Shown: positions 18,056 to 28,659 of the stretch, piece after piece | How the letters are laid out: each line of letters starts with the position of its first letter | Position numbering within the stretch: position 1 is the stretch's first letter | Source: an uncultured Gammaproteobacteria bacterium | Lineage (GTDB): Bacteria > Pseudomonadota > Gammaproteobacteria > HK1 | NCBI GenBank assembly: GCA_958295835.1 | Contig: OY282378.1 | Coordinates: forward strand, 947,001 to 1,011,000 | Length of the DNA: 64,000 nt | Reading direction: 5' to 3' | The notes under the pieces: generated by a model | What the model was told of the DNA's origin: nothing | What the model saw: only the letters and a program-made list of their open reading frames with translations | The model's database searches: none | Translations under genes and position numbers: made by a program

Positions 18056-19879
18056 ATGAGCGATCAGTCGGCCCCGACCCCTCCGAGTACGGACCCGCGG
18101 CGCCTGTCCGCGGCGATGAGCCGCATCACCGAGCAGAGCCGACGCATCATGCAGGCGTTCGTCGAACGCCAGGCGAGCAGCCCCCGCGAGTTCAATCCGT
18201 TGGAGCCCGCGGTGGTATCCAGAGCGTACCAGGCGCTGTGGCAGCAGATGCTGACCGATCCCGAACGCCTCGTCGAAGCGCAGGTTTCGCTGTGGCAGGA
18301 CTACGCGAAGCTGTGGGAGAACACGGCACGCCGCCTGGCTGGAGAGGACGTCGAGCCGGCAGCGGCGCCCGAGCCCGGGGACCGCCGGTTCAAGGACGAC
18401 GCCTGGTCCGAGAACCCGCTCTACGACCACATCAGGCAGAGCTACCTGCTCGCGTCGAAGTTCATGCTCTCCACGGTGCGCGAGACGGAGGGCCTGGATG
18501 CGCATACCGCGCACAAGGTGGACTTCTATACCCGCCAGTTCATCGACGCCCTCGCGCCGACCAATTTCGCGATGACGAACCCCGAGGTGGCGAGGCGCAC
18601 GGTCGAAACGGGCGGCGAGAACCTCGTGCAGGGGTTGTCGAACATGCTCGAGGATCTCGAACGGGGACAGGGGCGACTCCGGATCAGGATGACCGATCTC
18701 GACAAGTTCAAGCTGGGCGAGAACGTCGCCGTCACCCCCGGCAGGGTCGTCTTCGAGAACGATCTGATGCAGCTCCTCCAGTACGCGCCCACCACCGACA
18801 CGGTGCGCAAGCGCCCGCTGCTCGTCATTCCGCCGTGGATCAACAAGTACTACATCCTGGATCTCCGCCCGAAGAACTCGTTCATCAAGTGGGCGGTGGA
18901 TCAGGGGCATACGGTGTTCGTGATCTCGTGGGTGAATCCGGACGAACGGCTGGCGCACAAGGGCATGGACGACTACCTGCTCGAAGGCCCCATCGCCGCG
19001 CTGGACGCGATCGAGAAGGCGACCGGGGAGTCCCGGGTCAACGCGATCGGATACTGCCTGGGCGGCACCCTGCTCGCCGCGACCCTCGCATATCTGAAGG
19101 CCGGGGATGCGGTGGCCGCACCGGCTGCCGACCGGCGCCCCGGCATCGAGTCGGCGACGTTCTTCACCACCATGGTCGACTTCGAGGAGCCCGGCGAGCT
19201 CGGGGTGTTCATCGACGAGGAGCAGCTCTCGCTCGTCGAGGAGTCGATGAAGGAGAAGGGCTACTTCGACGGCGCGAAGATGGCCGAAGCGTTCAACCTC
19301 CTGCGCGCCAACGATCTCATCTGGAGCTTCGTCGTCAACAACTACCTCATGGGCAGGGATCCTTTCCCGTTCGACCTCCTGTACTGGAACTCCGATTCAA
19401 CCCGCATGCCGCGCGCGATGCACTCCGCGTACCTGCGCGACATGTACCAGCACAACCGTCTTCGGGAGCCCGGCGGAATCACGCTCGATGGCGTGCCGAT
19501 CGACCTCACCGCCGTCGACGTGCCGATCTACATCCTCTCGACCCGCGAGGATCACATCGCACCGTGGCGCTCCACCTACGCGGCGACCCGGCTCTACCGC
19601 GGGCCGATCCGCTTCGTCCTTGCGATGTCGGGACACATCGCCGGGGTCGTGAATCCGCCATCCGCGAACAAGTACGGCTACTTCACCGGCGAGCTTGCCG
19701 CCACGCCGAATGCGTGGCTCGAAGCGGCCGCCGCCCGGGACGGCTCCTGGTGGCCCGACTGGGACGCCTGGGTGGGCGAGCACGACGGCGGCGAGGCGTT
19801 GCCGCGCGAGCCCGGCGCCGGCTCCCTGCCGATCATCGAGGATGCCCCGGGGCGCTACGTGAAGGTCCGAATCGAGTAG
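18056..19879 (+). CDS. phaC: Class I polyhydroxyalkanoate synthase (second of two)
   Basis: A 607-aa paralogue of the preceding gene with the same triad: Cys in GYCLGGTLLA, Asp in TREDHIAPW, His in AMSGHIAGVVNPP. It differs in its N-terminal 100 residues, which in PHA synthases govern dimerisation and granule or phasin contact, and it has a longer loop after the Cys helix (KAGDAVAAPAADRRPG). AGGAGG at 18041-18046 selects the ATG at 18056. The intergenic gap has no obvious terminator, so both may share the upstream promoter. The pair could form a heteromer or differ in substrate range; sequence alone does not decide. Confidence 0.95.
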   Translation: MSDQSAPTPPSTDPRRLSAAMSRITEQSRRIMQAFVERQASSPREFNPLEPAVVSRAYQALWQQMLTDPERLVEAQVSLWQDYAKLWENTARRLAGEDVEPAAAPEPGDRRFKDDAWSENPLYDHIRQSYLLASKFMLSTVRETEGLDAHTAHKVDFYTRQFIDALAPTNFAMTNPEVARRTVETGGENLVQGLSNMLEDLERGQGRLRIRMTDLDKFKLGENVAVTPGRVVFENDLMQLLQYAPTTDTVRKRPLLVIPPWINKYYILDLRPKNSFIKWAVDQGHTVFVISWVNPDERLAHKGMDDYLLEGPIAALDAIEKATGESRVNAIGYCLGGTLLAATLAYLKAGDAVAAPAADRRPGIESATFFTTMVDFEEPGELGVFIDEEQLSLVEESMKEKGYFDGAKMAEAFNLLRANDLIWSFVVNNYLMGRDPFPFDLLYWNSDSTRMPRAMHSAYLRDMYQHNRLREPGGITLDGVPIDLTAVDVPIYILSTREDHIAPWRSTYAATRLYRGPIRFVLAMSGHIAGVVNPPSANKYGYFTGELAATPNAWLEAAAARDGSWWPDWDAWVGEHDGGEALPREPGAGSLPIIEDAPGRYVKVRIE

Positions 19880-19968
19880 ACGGGGGGCGCGACCGCTCCG
19901 CCCTCCACGACGCCCGCCGGCGCCTGTATGATCCCCGCCCGCGGTCACCGCACGCTTCCGGAGTCCCC

Positions 19969-20445
19969 GTGTTGAGCGACGACATTCCCACCCTGCGCAG
20001 AGTCCTTGCGGAGAACCGCGTCATCGCGATGGTCGGCCTCTCCGCGAGCTGGTACCGGCCGAGCTACTTCGCCGCGAAGTACCTCCTCGATCACGGCTAC
20101 CGCGTCATTCCGGTCAATCCCCGGTACGAGGAGGTGCTCGGGCAGCGCTGCTATCCGGCGCTGAAGGACATCCCCGAACCCGTTGACGTCGTCGACTGCT
20201 TCCGCCCCGCCCACGACATCCCGCCGCTCGCGCGCGACGCGATCGCCATGGGCGCCAGGGTTCTGTGGATGCAGCTCGGTATCGTCAACGAGGAAGCGGC
20301 GGCGACCGCCCGCGACGCCGGTCTGGAAGTGATCATGAACCGCTGCATGAAGATCGAGTACGCGCGACTGTTCGGCGGCCTTGGATGGGTCGGCGTGGAC
20401 ACCAAGATCATCTCCGGAAAGCGCTCGATGTACGTCACCCATTGA
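19969..20445 (+). CDS. CoA-binding domain protein (YccU type)
   Basis: A 158-aa single Rossmann CoA-binding domain of the kind fused in succinyl-CoA synthetase alpha and free-standing in YccU-like proteins. Typical blocks are RVIAMVGLSASWYRPSYFAAKYL, GYRVIPVNPRY, VDVVDCFRP and the C-terminal NRCMKIEYARL. A GTG start at 19969 is inferred from the family's N-terminal length; GGAG lies a few bases upstream. The metY gene begins 21 bases downstream, an arrangement suggesting one operon. The function of these domains is generally unknown; binding of CoA or a nucleotide is expected. Confidence 0.82.
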   Translation: MLSDDIPTLRRVLAENRVIAMVGLSASWYRPSYFAAKYLLDHGYRVIPVNPRYEEVLGQRCYPALKDIPEPVDVVDCFRPAHDIPPLARDAIAMGARVLWMQLGIVNEEAAATARDAGLEVIMNRCMKIEYARLFGGLGWVGVDTKIISGKRSMYVTH

Positions 20446-21777
<1,332 letters not shown>

Positions 21778-21813
21778 CCCCGCGTCGGTCGACCTGCCGT
21801 GCCGTTTCCGCGA

Positions 21814-22953
21814 TCAGGAACCGACCTTCGTGGATGCTTCCGGCCTCCACTTCTCCATCACCATGCATTCATGGATGTAGTCCATCGCATGGGGCTCGGG
21901 GTCCGAGCGAACCAGGTCGGCGAAGCTTTCGAAGTAGCGGTCGACGATCGCCTGGCGCAGCGCCGGGGGTCGGGCTGCGTCGAGGGCGTTGACGAAGACC
22001 GTCTCGCTCCAGGTGCGGGTGTTGGGGACGTAGGTCTCGGCGAAGCGATCGGCGTCGCCGTCTTCCGCGAAGCGCGCCGCGTACGGGCAGCGGGTGAACC
22101 GGGTTTCCGCATGCACGAGCCGCAACCCGGCGCGATGGACCGGGCCGTCCGGATCGAGGAGCGGCGCATGGAATTCGGCCGGGGTCCGGTAGAATTGCGG
22201 AATGGTGGTTCGACGGTACTCCGAAGCGGTGATCGTTCCGTCGTCGACCAGCGAACGCCACAGGTGGTTCATGACGTCGAACATGTTCGCGCCGCCGGTA
22301 TTGCCCATGTGGCGGCCATCGTCGGCGAACGCGAGGTTCATCGTCAGCAGCCGCCCGCCGGGCTTCAGCTCCGATGCGCGGGCGAGCAGGATGTCCCGCC
22401 AGTCGGCGAGGGCGCGAGCGCGCAACGCCTCCCGCTCCTCTCCGTGTGCGCCGGCCATGTGGATGTGGTCGCCCACCGGGCAGGGCAGTGCGCTCAGCCA
22501 GTGCATCGCGGTCGCGGAGAACCCGAAGTCGATCGTCCCGGGAGGGAAGATCGGCTCGAAGAAGCTCGTCGCCGCGGCGTAGACGAAGATGTCGTCGTGC
22601 TCGTCGCGATAGCTCGTGACGCCGGGGCGTCCGCCGTTGACGGTGGTGAACAGGGCAGAGTAGTCGTTGCGCGGCAGATCGGTATAGGTGATGCACACCG
22701 CGCGGTGCGGTGCGCGCGCCCGCAACGCCGAGATCGTCGCGCGGTGGAGATCGATCGAGGTTCCGCCGTCGGCCGCTCCGTAGTCGGCAATCCGGAACGG
22801 CTCCCGGGAGCCCTCGACAGCCATCCCCGCGATCGCTTCGCACGCGAGCCCGCGGGCATTGTCGATGACGTCCTTCGCACCCTGGGTGTGGGCCGAGTAG
22901 TCACCCTCATGCCACATCGAGATCGTCGATCGCGCTCCGTCGAGCCGGCTCAT
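21814..22953 (-). CDS. SABATH-type SAM-dependent carboxyl methyltransferase
   Basis: A 379-aa methyltransferase with the layout of the plant SABATH family, which methylates the carboxyl group of small acids. Motif I is IADYGAADGGTSIDLHRA; the family landmark after the fourth strand, usually SxxxLHWLSxxP, appears as FSATAMHWLSALP; the substrate-pocket region PGGRLLTMNLAF and the late WRSLVDDGTITASEY also fit. Such proteins are best known from plants but occur sporadically in bacteria. Substrate unknown. The ATG at 22953 starts the conserved region. Neighbours give no clear clue. Confidence 0.8.
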   Translation of the reverse strand: MSRLDGARSTISMWHEGDYSAHTQGAKDVIDNARGLACEAIAGMAVEGSREPFRIADYGAADGGTSIDLHRATISALRARAPHRAVCITYTDLPRNDYSALFTTVNGGRPGVTSYRDEHDDIFVYAAATSFFEPIFPPGTIDFGFSATAMHWLSALPCPVGDHIHMAGAHGEEREALRARALADWRDILLARASELKPGGRLLTMNLAFADDGRHMGNTGGANMFDVMNHLWRSLVDDGTITASEYRRTTIPQFYRTPAEFHAPLLDPDGPVHRAGLRLVHAETRFTRCPYAARFAEDGDADRFAETYVPNTRTWSETVFVNALDAARPPALRQAIVDRYFESFADLVRSDPEPHAMDYIHECMVMEKWRPEASTKVGS

Positions 22954-23219
22954 GCCGCTGCTCCGTCGGCCTCGGTGGGGCGGATTATAGGCGGCCGGAG
23001 CCTGCCCTCCGCCACCCTGCATTCAGCAAGAGACCATGCCGGAGTGATTGATCGACCCCACCCGGTCCAGCCGGAGCCGGGCTTCTCGAACAAGGGTCCT
23101 GCGGGAATCGTCCGGGGCGTGGCGGACGGCGCAATCCGGTGGCGGGTCATGATGCCGGTCATGACAGGGGCATCGGACTCCGTGGGCCGGTTGCCGGCCA
23201 CCGAATCGCCAGCCGATTG

Positions 23220-24095
23220 ATGAAGGGGATCGTGCTTCCGCTGCTGTACACCGGGCTCGCGGCGTTCATCGGGCTGTGCGCGGTGCTCTACCTGCTTCAG
23301 GAGCAGCTCATCTTCCCTCGCCAGCCGCTCGCGAACGGCGATCGGCATGCGGTCCGGATGCTGCCCGGCACCACCGAGATCGAGCTCACCGCGAAAGACG
23401 GCACGCGGTTGCATGGCTGGCTCCGGCACACCGTCGAGGAGACGTCCCCCCGAGGCCTCGTGATCTATTTCGGTGGCAACGCGGAGGAGGTGTCCGGGCA
23501 AATGTACGACGCGGAGCTCCTCGCGCCATGGTCACTCGCATCCTTCAACTACCGCGGCTATGGACTGAGCGAAGGGCGTCCGAGCGAGAAGGCGCTGGTC
23601 GCGGACGCGCTGGCCATCTACGACCTTCTCGCGAGGCGCGAGGACGTCGACACGAATCGCATCGTGATTTTTGGGCGCAGTCTCGGTAGCGGGGTCGCGG
23701 TACCGCTCGCTGCAAGCCGCCCGGTGTGCGCGGTCGTGCTCGTCTCTCCCTTCGACAGCCTGCGAAGCATCGCCGGAAAGCAGTACCCGTTCGTCCCGGT
23801 GTCCCTGCTCCTCGAGCACCCCTTCGACTCGCTGGCGCGCGCCCCGTGGATCGGGACGCCCCTGCTGGTGATCGCGGGAGGCCGCGACCGACTCATCCCG
23901 CCCGCGTACTCGCGGCGCCTGCACGACGCCTGGGCCGGCCCGAAGCGATGGGTCCGCATTCCGGAGGCGGATCACAACGACATCCACACCCGACCCGAAT
24001 ACTGGCCCGCGATCCGTGAATTCCTGGCGTCCCTCGCCCTCGCGCCCTGCACGACGACGAAAATGACGGGGAAGCACGGACATGGAAAGCCATGA
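23220..24095 (+). CDS. Membrane-anchored alpha/beta hydrolase
   Basis: A 291-aa alpha/beta hydrolase preceded by one N-terminal membrane helix (about residues 4-26), so the catalytic domain is probably held at the membrane. It resembles the ABHD13/BEM46/YfhR group: FPRQPLANGDRHAV near the start, then the LHGWLRH strand. The nucleophile Ser is in FGRSLGSGVAVPL, the Asp in IAGGRDRLIPP and the His in PEADHNDIHT. The substrate is unknown. The last about 15 residues (TTTKMTGKHGHGKP) are low in conservation. Confidence 0.85.
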   Translation: MKGIVLPLLYTGLAAFIGLCAVLYLLQEQLIFPRQPLANGDRHAVRMLPGTTEIELTAKDGTRLHGWLRHTVEETSPRGLVIYFGGNAEEVSGQMYDAELLAPWSLASFNYRGYGLSEGRPSEKALVADALAIYDLLARREDVDTNRIVIFGRSLGSGVAVPLAASRPVCAVVLVSPFDSLRSIAGKQYPFVPVSLLLEHPFDSLARAPWIGTPLLVIAGGRDRLIPPAYSRRLHDAWAGPKRWVRIPEADHNDIHTRPEYWPAIREFLASLALAPCTTTKMTGKHGHGKP

Positions 24096-24160
24096 CCGTC
24101 AAGCAGACCCGCTACCCGCTTTCGCGGGCACATGCTTCGCGGGAATGACGGCAGGGGACG
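24094..24160. repeat. Degenerate REP-like intergenic sequence
   Basis: After the hydrolase stop the DNA reads GCTTTCGCGGG, then TGCTTCGCGGGAATGACGG. This is the common proteobacterial intergenic repeat type made of GCTTTCGCGGGAATGAC-like halves, here broken in the middle. It is a different family from the GGCGGGAATTGCC repeats elsewhere in the window. Confidence 0.4.
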
Positions 24161-24208
24161 GGGCCGATACCATAGCCCGCGCGTCGCAGTCGCCACGGGA
24201 GCCCACCG

Positions 24209-24949
24209 ATGCCCGCAACCAACCCGAGAGTCCTGGTCTTCCAGCACATCGCGATCGAGCACCCCGGAGTGTTCCGTGACTTCCTGCGCGAGGACGGCAT
24301 CGAGTGGACCGCGGTCGAGCTCGACGAAGGCGAGCCGATCCCGACCCTCGACGCCTATGACGCGCTGTGGGTCATGGGCGGCCCGATGGACGTCTGGGAG
24401 GACGACGCCTGCCCGTGGCTGGAGCCCGAGCGCGCCGCGATCCGGGAGGCGGTCATCGAGCGCAAGATGCCGTTCTTCGGCTTCTGTCTCGGTCACCAGC
24501 TTCTCGCGCAGACGCTCGGCGGCGAGGTCGGGCCGGCGGCCGAGCCCGAGATCGGCATCATGGAGGTGGAGCTGACGGAGGCGGGCCGCGCGAGCCCGAT
24601 CTTCGAAGGCCTGCCGGCGGTCCACTCCTGCCTTCAGTGGCATGGCGCGGAAGTGTTGCGGGCGCCGCCCGGCGCGCAGACCCTCGCCGCGTCCCGGGCC
24701 TGCGCGGTGCAGGCGCTGGGCTACGCCGGCCACGCCTTCAGCATCCAGTACCACATCGAGATCACCGGCGACACGGTGCCCCAGTGGGGCGAAGTTCCCG
24801 CCTACGAGCAGGCCCTGGAGCACGCGATGGGCGAGGGCGCCCTGGCCGCGTTCGAGGCCAGGGCGGCCGCCGGCATGGCCGATCTCAACCGTAGCGCGCG
24901 CTGCATCTACGACAACTTCATGCGGATCGTCCGCCAGGGCGGGGCATGA
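24209..24949 (+). CDS. Class I glutamine amidotransferase domain protein
   Basis: A free-standing 246-aa GATase1 protein of the GuaA/YfeJ-like group. The nucleophile elbow is FFGFCLGHQLLAQTLGG; the catalytic His and Glu are expected in AFSIQYHIEIT, where H and E have the proper H-x-E spacing. Such proteins hydrolyse glutamine or gamma-glutamyl compounds. No synthetase partner is fused or adjacent, so a gamma-glutamyl amide hydrolase role is possible. The GMC oxidoreductase begins 43 bases later on the same strand. Confidence 0.85.
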   Translation: MPATNPRVLVFQHIAIEHPGVFRDFLREDGIEWTAVELDEGEPIPTLDAYDALWVMGGPMDVWEDDACPWLEPERAAIREAVIERKMPFFGFCLGHQLLAQTLGGEVGPAAEPEIGIMEVELTEAGRASPIFEGLPAVHSCLQWHGAEVLRAPPGAQTLAASRACAVQALGYAGHAFSIQYHIEITGDTVPQWGEVPAYEQALEHAMGEGALAAFEARAAAGMADLNRSARCIYDNFMRIVRQGGA

Positions 24950-24992
24950 CCGCCGCCATTCCCGATGGCGCGCCGGAGAGCGCTCGTTCCTG

Positions 24993-26597
24993 ATGGGCGA
25001 CGGGACGTATGACTACATCGTTGTCGGCGCGGGATCGGCCGGCTGCGCGCTGGCGAGCCGGCTCAGCGAGCGACCGGACCTGCGCGTCCTCCTGATCGAG
25101 GCGGGCGGGCGGGACCGGCACCCGTGGATCCGCATTCCCCTCGGGATCGGCAAGATCCTGTCGGATGAACGCTTCGTGTGGAAGTACGAGACCGAGGGCG
25201 AGCCCCAGCTCGACGATCGCAAGCTCTACTGGCCGCACGGCCGGCTCCTCGGCGGATCGAGCTCCGTCAACGGGATGCTCTTCGTACGCGGTGAGCCCGG
25301 CCGCTACGACGAGTGGTCCGAAGCCGGCTGCCCCGGCTGGAGCTACGCCGAACTGCTCCCGCTGTTCAAGAAGATCGAAGACTATCGCGAGGGCGATCCG
25401 GCCTACCGCGGCGCCGGAGGTCCGGTCACCGTCACCCGGATCGATCTCGACGATCCCGTATCCCGGGCCTTCGTGCGGGCCTGCCGCGAAGCCGGACTTC
25501 CCGCCAACCCGGACTACAACGCGGCGCAGTCCGAAGGCGTTGCCAACGTCCAGCTCAATACCCGCAGGGGGCTGCGCTGCAGCGCAGCCCGAGCCTATCT
25601 CCATCCCGCCCTCGGGCGGCGCAACCTGGAGGTCCGCTGCAATGCTTCGGTGCGCCGACTGATCGCAACCGGAAACCGGGTGTCCGGCGTCATCGTGTCT
25701 TCCGGCGCCGAAGAGAGGGCGGTCACCGCCCGGGGCGAGGTCATCCTCAGCGCCGGCGCGCTGCACTCGCCCCAGCTACTGGAGCTCTCCGGGATCGGCA
25801 ACGGGGAGATCCTCCGCCGCAGCGGCATCGAGGTCGTCAGGCACCTGCCGGGAGTGGGCGAGAACCTGCGCGACCACCTCCAGTCGCGCATCACGTTCGA
25901 GTGCAATGCGCCGGTGACCGCGAACGACATCCTGCGCAGCCGCCGACACGCCATCGAGGCGATGGCGCGCTATGCCCTGACCCGCCGCGGGCTGTTGGCG
26001 ACGTCGAGTTTCAGGGCACATGCCTTCGCGCGCAGCAGCCCGCAAGCCGCATGTTCCGACGTGCGGGTGCAGTGCGCGCTGGTGAGCGGCCCCTCGCGCT
26101 ACGTGAACGACGGCGTGGATCCCTTCTCTGGGTTTCATATCGGGGCCTACTACACGAATCCCGAATCACGCGGACACGTTCACCGCCGTTCGCCCGATCC
26201 CGAGGAGCCGCCCCTGATGAGGGGGAACTACCTCGATCACCCGGACGATCGTGCGGCGAGCGCGAGCGCGATGCGCATCGTGCGCCGGATCGCGAGCCAG
26301 CCGGCGTTGCAATCGGTCATCGTGCGAGAGGTGCGTCCGGGCTCCGGCGTCTCGTCCGACGATGAGCTCCTGGAGCTCGTGCGGAGCACCGGCCAGACCT
26401 GCTGGCATCCGGTCGGCACGTGCCGGATGGGCACCGGCGCGGACGCAGTGGTCGATGCCGAGCTCCGCGTCCACGGCATGGCGGGACTGCGGGTCGCGGA
26501 CGCCTCGGTGATGCCGTTCCACGTCTCCAGCAACACCAACGTTCCCGCAATGGTGATCGGGGAGAAGGCGGCCGAGCTCATCCTTCGCGGCTTGTGA
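24993..26597 (+). CDS. GMC family FAD-dependent oxidoreductase
   Basis: A 534-aa glucose-methanol-choline oxidoreductase that oxidises an alcohol to an aldehyde. The N-terminal FAD motif is YIVVGAGSAGCALASRLSE; GGSSSVNGMLFVRG is the second FAD contact; the signature ALHSPQLLELSGIG and the C-terminal active-site His in CWHPVGTCRMG plus Asn in VSSNTNVPAMVIGEKAA are present. It is of the AlkJ/BetA-like bacterial group. The ATG at 24993 precedes the FAD motif by nine residues, as is normal; longer in-frame starts overlap the amidotransferase gene and are rejected. Confidence 0.92.
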   Translation: MGDGTYDYIVVGAGSAGCALASRLSERPDLRVLLIEAGGRDRHPWIRIPLGIGKILSDERFVWKYETEGEPQLDDRKLYWPHGRLLGGSSSVNGMLFVRGEPGRYDEWSEAGCPGWSYAELLPLFKKIEDYREGDPAYRGAGGPVTVTRIDLDDPVSRAFVRACREAGLPANPDYNAAQSEGVANVQLNTRRGLRCSAARAYLHPALGRRNLEVRCNASVRRLIATGNRVSGVIVSSGAEERAVTARGEVILSAGALHSPQLLELSGIGNGEILRRSGIEVVRHLPGVGENLRDHLQSRITFECNAPVTANDILRSRRHAIEAMARYALTRRGLLATSSFRAHAFARSSPQAACSDVRVQCALVSGPSRYVNDGVDPFSGFHIGAYYTNPESRGHVHRRSPDPEEPPLMRGNYLDHPDDRAASASAMRIVRRIASQPALQSVIVREVRPGSGVSSDDELLELVRSTGQTCWHPVGTCRMGTGADAVVDAELRVHGMAGLRVADASVMPFHVSSNTNVPAMVIGEKAAELILRGL

Positions 26598-26658
26598 GCG
26601 GCGGCCGCCGACGCGGTCGCCTGGCGAAGGCGTTGTCGAGACGGAGCCCGTCGATCGT

Positions 26659-27981
26659 TCATCCGTAGATCGCGTTCGGCAGCCAGAGCGCGATGGCGGG
26701 GAACGCGATGAGCAGCGCCGCGCCGATGAGCTGGAGGCCCATGAATTGCAGCATTCCCACGTAGATGTCCTTCAGATCCCAGTCGGGCACCACGCCTTTG
26801 AGAAAGTAGGCGGACAAGGCCACCGGTGGCGACAGCCACGCGGTCTGCAAGGTCACCGCAACCAGGGTGCTGAACCAGATGAGGTCGAAGCCCAGCTCCT
26901 CGATCAACGGCAGGAAGATGGGCAGCACGATGACCACGATGGGGACCCATTCCAGCGGCCAGCCGAGGATGAAGATCACGACGAGCAGGAAGATCAGGAA
27001 CAGGGTCGGCGAGAAGTTGAAGGTCAGCAGCGACTCGGCGATGAACTGGGGGGTCCCGAGGCGTGAGAACACCGCTCCGAAGAAGTTCGATGCGGCAACC
27101 AGAAAGAGGATCATGCAGGAGGTCTGTCCGGTCCGGTACACCGCGTCGGCGATGATCCCCCAGGTGAACTGGCGGTAGCCCACGAGCAGCAGGAATGCGC
27201 CGAACGCGCCCATGGACGCCGCCTCCGTCGGCGTCGCGAGCCCGCCGAGAATGCTGCCCAGAGTGGCGAGGATCAGCACCGCGGGCGGGACGAGCCCGAC
27301 CGCGAACTCGCGAAGCACGGGCCGGAGCGACCTGGGGCGCTGCTCCTCGGGCACGGGGGCGCCGAGCTCGGGGTTGAGCCGGCAGCGTATCAGGCAGTAG
27401 CCGATGAACAGCATCGACAGGAGTAGCCCGGGAAGAATTGCCGCCGCGAACAGGCGCACCACGGACACCTGGAACACGATGGCCATCACGATGAGCATCA
27501 CGCTGGGCGGGATCAGGATCCCCAGAGTCCCGCCGGCGGCGATCGATCCCGCCGAGAGCCGCGTGTCGTAGCCGCTCCGGCGCATCGCGGGCGCCGCCAT
27601 CAGGCCCATGATGCTGACCGAGGCGCCGACGATCCCGGTGGCGGCGGCGAACAGCGTCGAGACTCCGAGGGTTGCGACATAAAGGGAGCCCCGGACCGAC
27701 GCCAGCATCATCTGGAACGCATGGAACAGCCGGTTCATGAGATTCGCGCGTTCGAGCAGATATCCCATGAGGAGGAACAGCGGCACCGCGGCCAGCTCGG
27801 CGGACTTCAGCGTCTGCAGCATCTGGAAGTACATCAGGTCGATGACGAGATCGCCGAAGCCGATCAGGCCGAAGATCACGGCGAGGATGATCAGGGTGAA
27901 GGCGATCGGGAAGCCGAGGACGATGGCGATGAACAGCGCCCCCACCAGCACGAGCCCCAGCACCTCGGAGCTCAGGGCCAC
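26659..27981 (-). CDS. dctM: TRAP transporter large permease (DctM)
   Basis: The 440-aa, about 12-helix membrane subunit that carries the Na+-coupled transport pathway of a TRAP system. Signatures are GLMAAPAMRRSGYDTRLSAG followed by GILIPPSVMLIV, the helical hairpin GGLATPTEAASMGAFGA and the late TLQTAWLSPPVALSAYFLK. The GTG at 27981 overlaps the end of dctQ (stop at 27972) and has GAGGACC upstream, so the two subunits are translationally coupled. Substrate is not encoded here but by the DctP partner. Confidence 0.92.
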   Translation of the reverse strand: MALSSEVLGLVLVGALFIAIVLGFPIAFTLIILAVIFGLIGFGDLVIDLMYFQMLQTLKSAELAAVPLFLLMGYLLERANLMNRLFHAFQMMLASVRGSLYVATLGVSTLFAAATGIVGASVSIMGLMAAPAMRRSGYDTRLSAGSIAAGGTLGILIPPSVMLIVMAIVFQVSVVRLFAAAILPGLLLSMLFIGYCLIRCRLNPELGAPVPEEQRPRSLRPVLREFAVGLVPPAVLILATLGSILGGLATPTEAASMGAFGAFLLLVGYRQFTWGIIADAVYRTGQTSCMILFLVAASNFFGAVFSRLGTPQFIAESLLTFNFSPTLFLIFLLVVIFILGWPLEWVPIVVIVLPIFLPLIEELGFDLIWFSTLVAVTLQTAWLSPPVALSAYFLKGVVPDWDLKDIYVGMLQFMGLQLIGAALLIAFPAIALWLPNAIYG

Positions 27982-28523
27982 TTGCCGGTCCTCGCGGCGT
28001 AGATGGCCCGCACGAGCTCGGCGAGCCCCTGGATCAGAAGCAGCACGGCGCTCACCGGCACCACCGTCTTCAACGGGTAGATGGGCGGCATCCACGCGGT
28101 CACCGCGGCGCGTTCGAGCTTCTCCCAGGAGTCGATGGTGTACTCCATGCTCACCCACAGCAGCACCGCGACGGCGGGCAGGAAGAACACGACGTACAGG
28201 AGCGCATCGACGATGCCCTGCCATTTCGCCGGCCACAACCGATACACGAAATCCGTCCGGATGTGGCCGCCTCTCCTGAGCGTGTAGCCCGTCAGCAGCA
28301 TGAACAGCGCGCCGTAGAGCATGTAGGTCATGTCGTAGGCCCACAGCGTCGGCGCGCTGAATGCGTAGCGGGACACGACCTCGTAGACGAGGCCGAGCAT
28401 GAGAGGGATCACGAGCCAGGAAAAGATTTTCCCGGACCACTCGCTCACCGTGTCCGCGAACACGACGTAGAGGGCGATGGGCCGGGGCAGGTCGTCCAGC
28501 CAGAGGGATTGGTCGCTCGTCAC
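27972..28523 (-). CDS. dctQ: TRAP transporter small permease (DctQ)
   Basis: The 183-aa, four-helix small membrane subunit. Typical features are the WLVIPLMLGLVYEVVSRYAF helix with the conserved EVxxRY, WAYDMTYMLYGALFMLLTGY, and RRGGHIRTDFVY. It lies between dctP and dctM and overlaps the latter by ten bases. The 136-base gap to dctP upstream contains no other gene. Confidence 0.9.
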   Translation of the reverse strand: MTSDQSLWLDDLPRPIALYVVFADTVSEWSGKIFSWLVIPLMLGLVYEVVSRYAFSAPTLWAYDMTYMLYGALFMLLTGYTLRRGGHIRTDFVYRLWPAKWQGIVDALLYVVFFLPAVAVLLWVSMEYTIDSWEKLERAAVTAWMPPIYPLKTVVPVSAVLLLIQGLAELVRAIYAARTGKWP

Positions 28524-28659
28524 CGCTTTGCCGTCCGCTCGCTTTCCCGAAGCGGCAGTGCTTCAGGGCGAGGAAGTGTCATGGCGGCCGAAACCGTCCG
28601 CGCGCGGGGCCGCCGAGGGCCCGGGCTTCCGGCAGCCCCGCGCACCGGGCGACTCGCAG

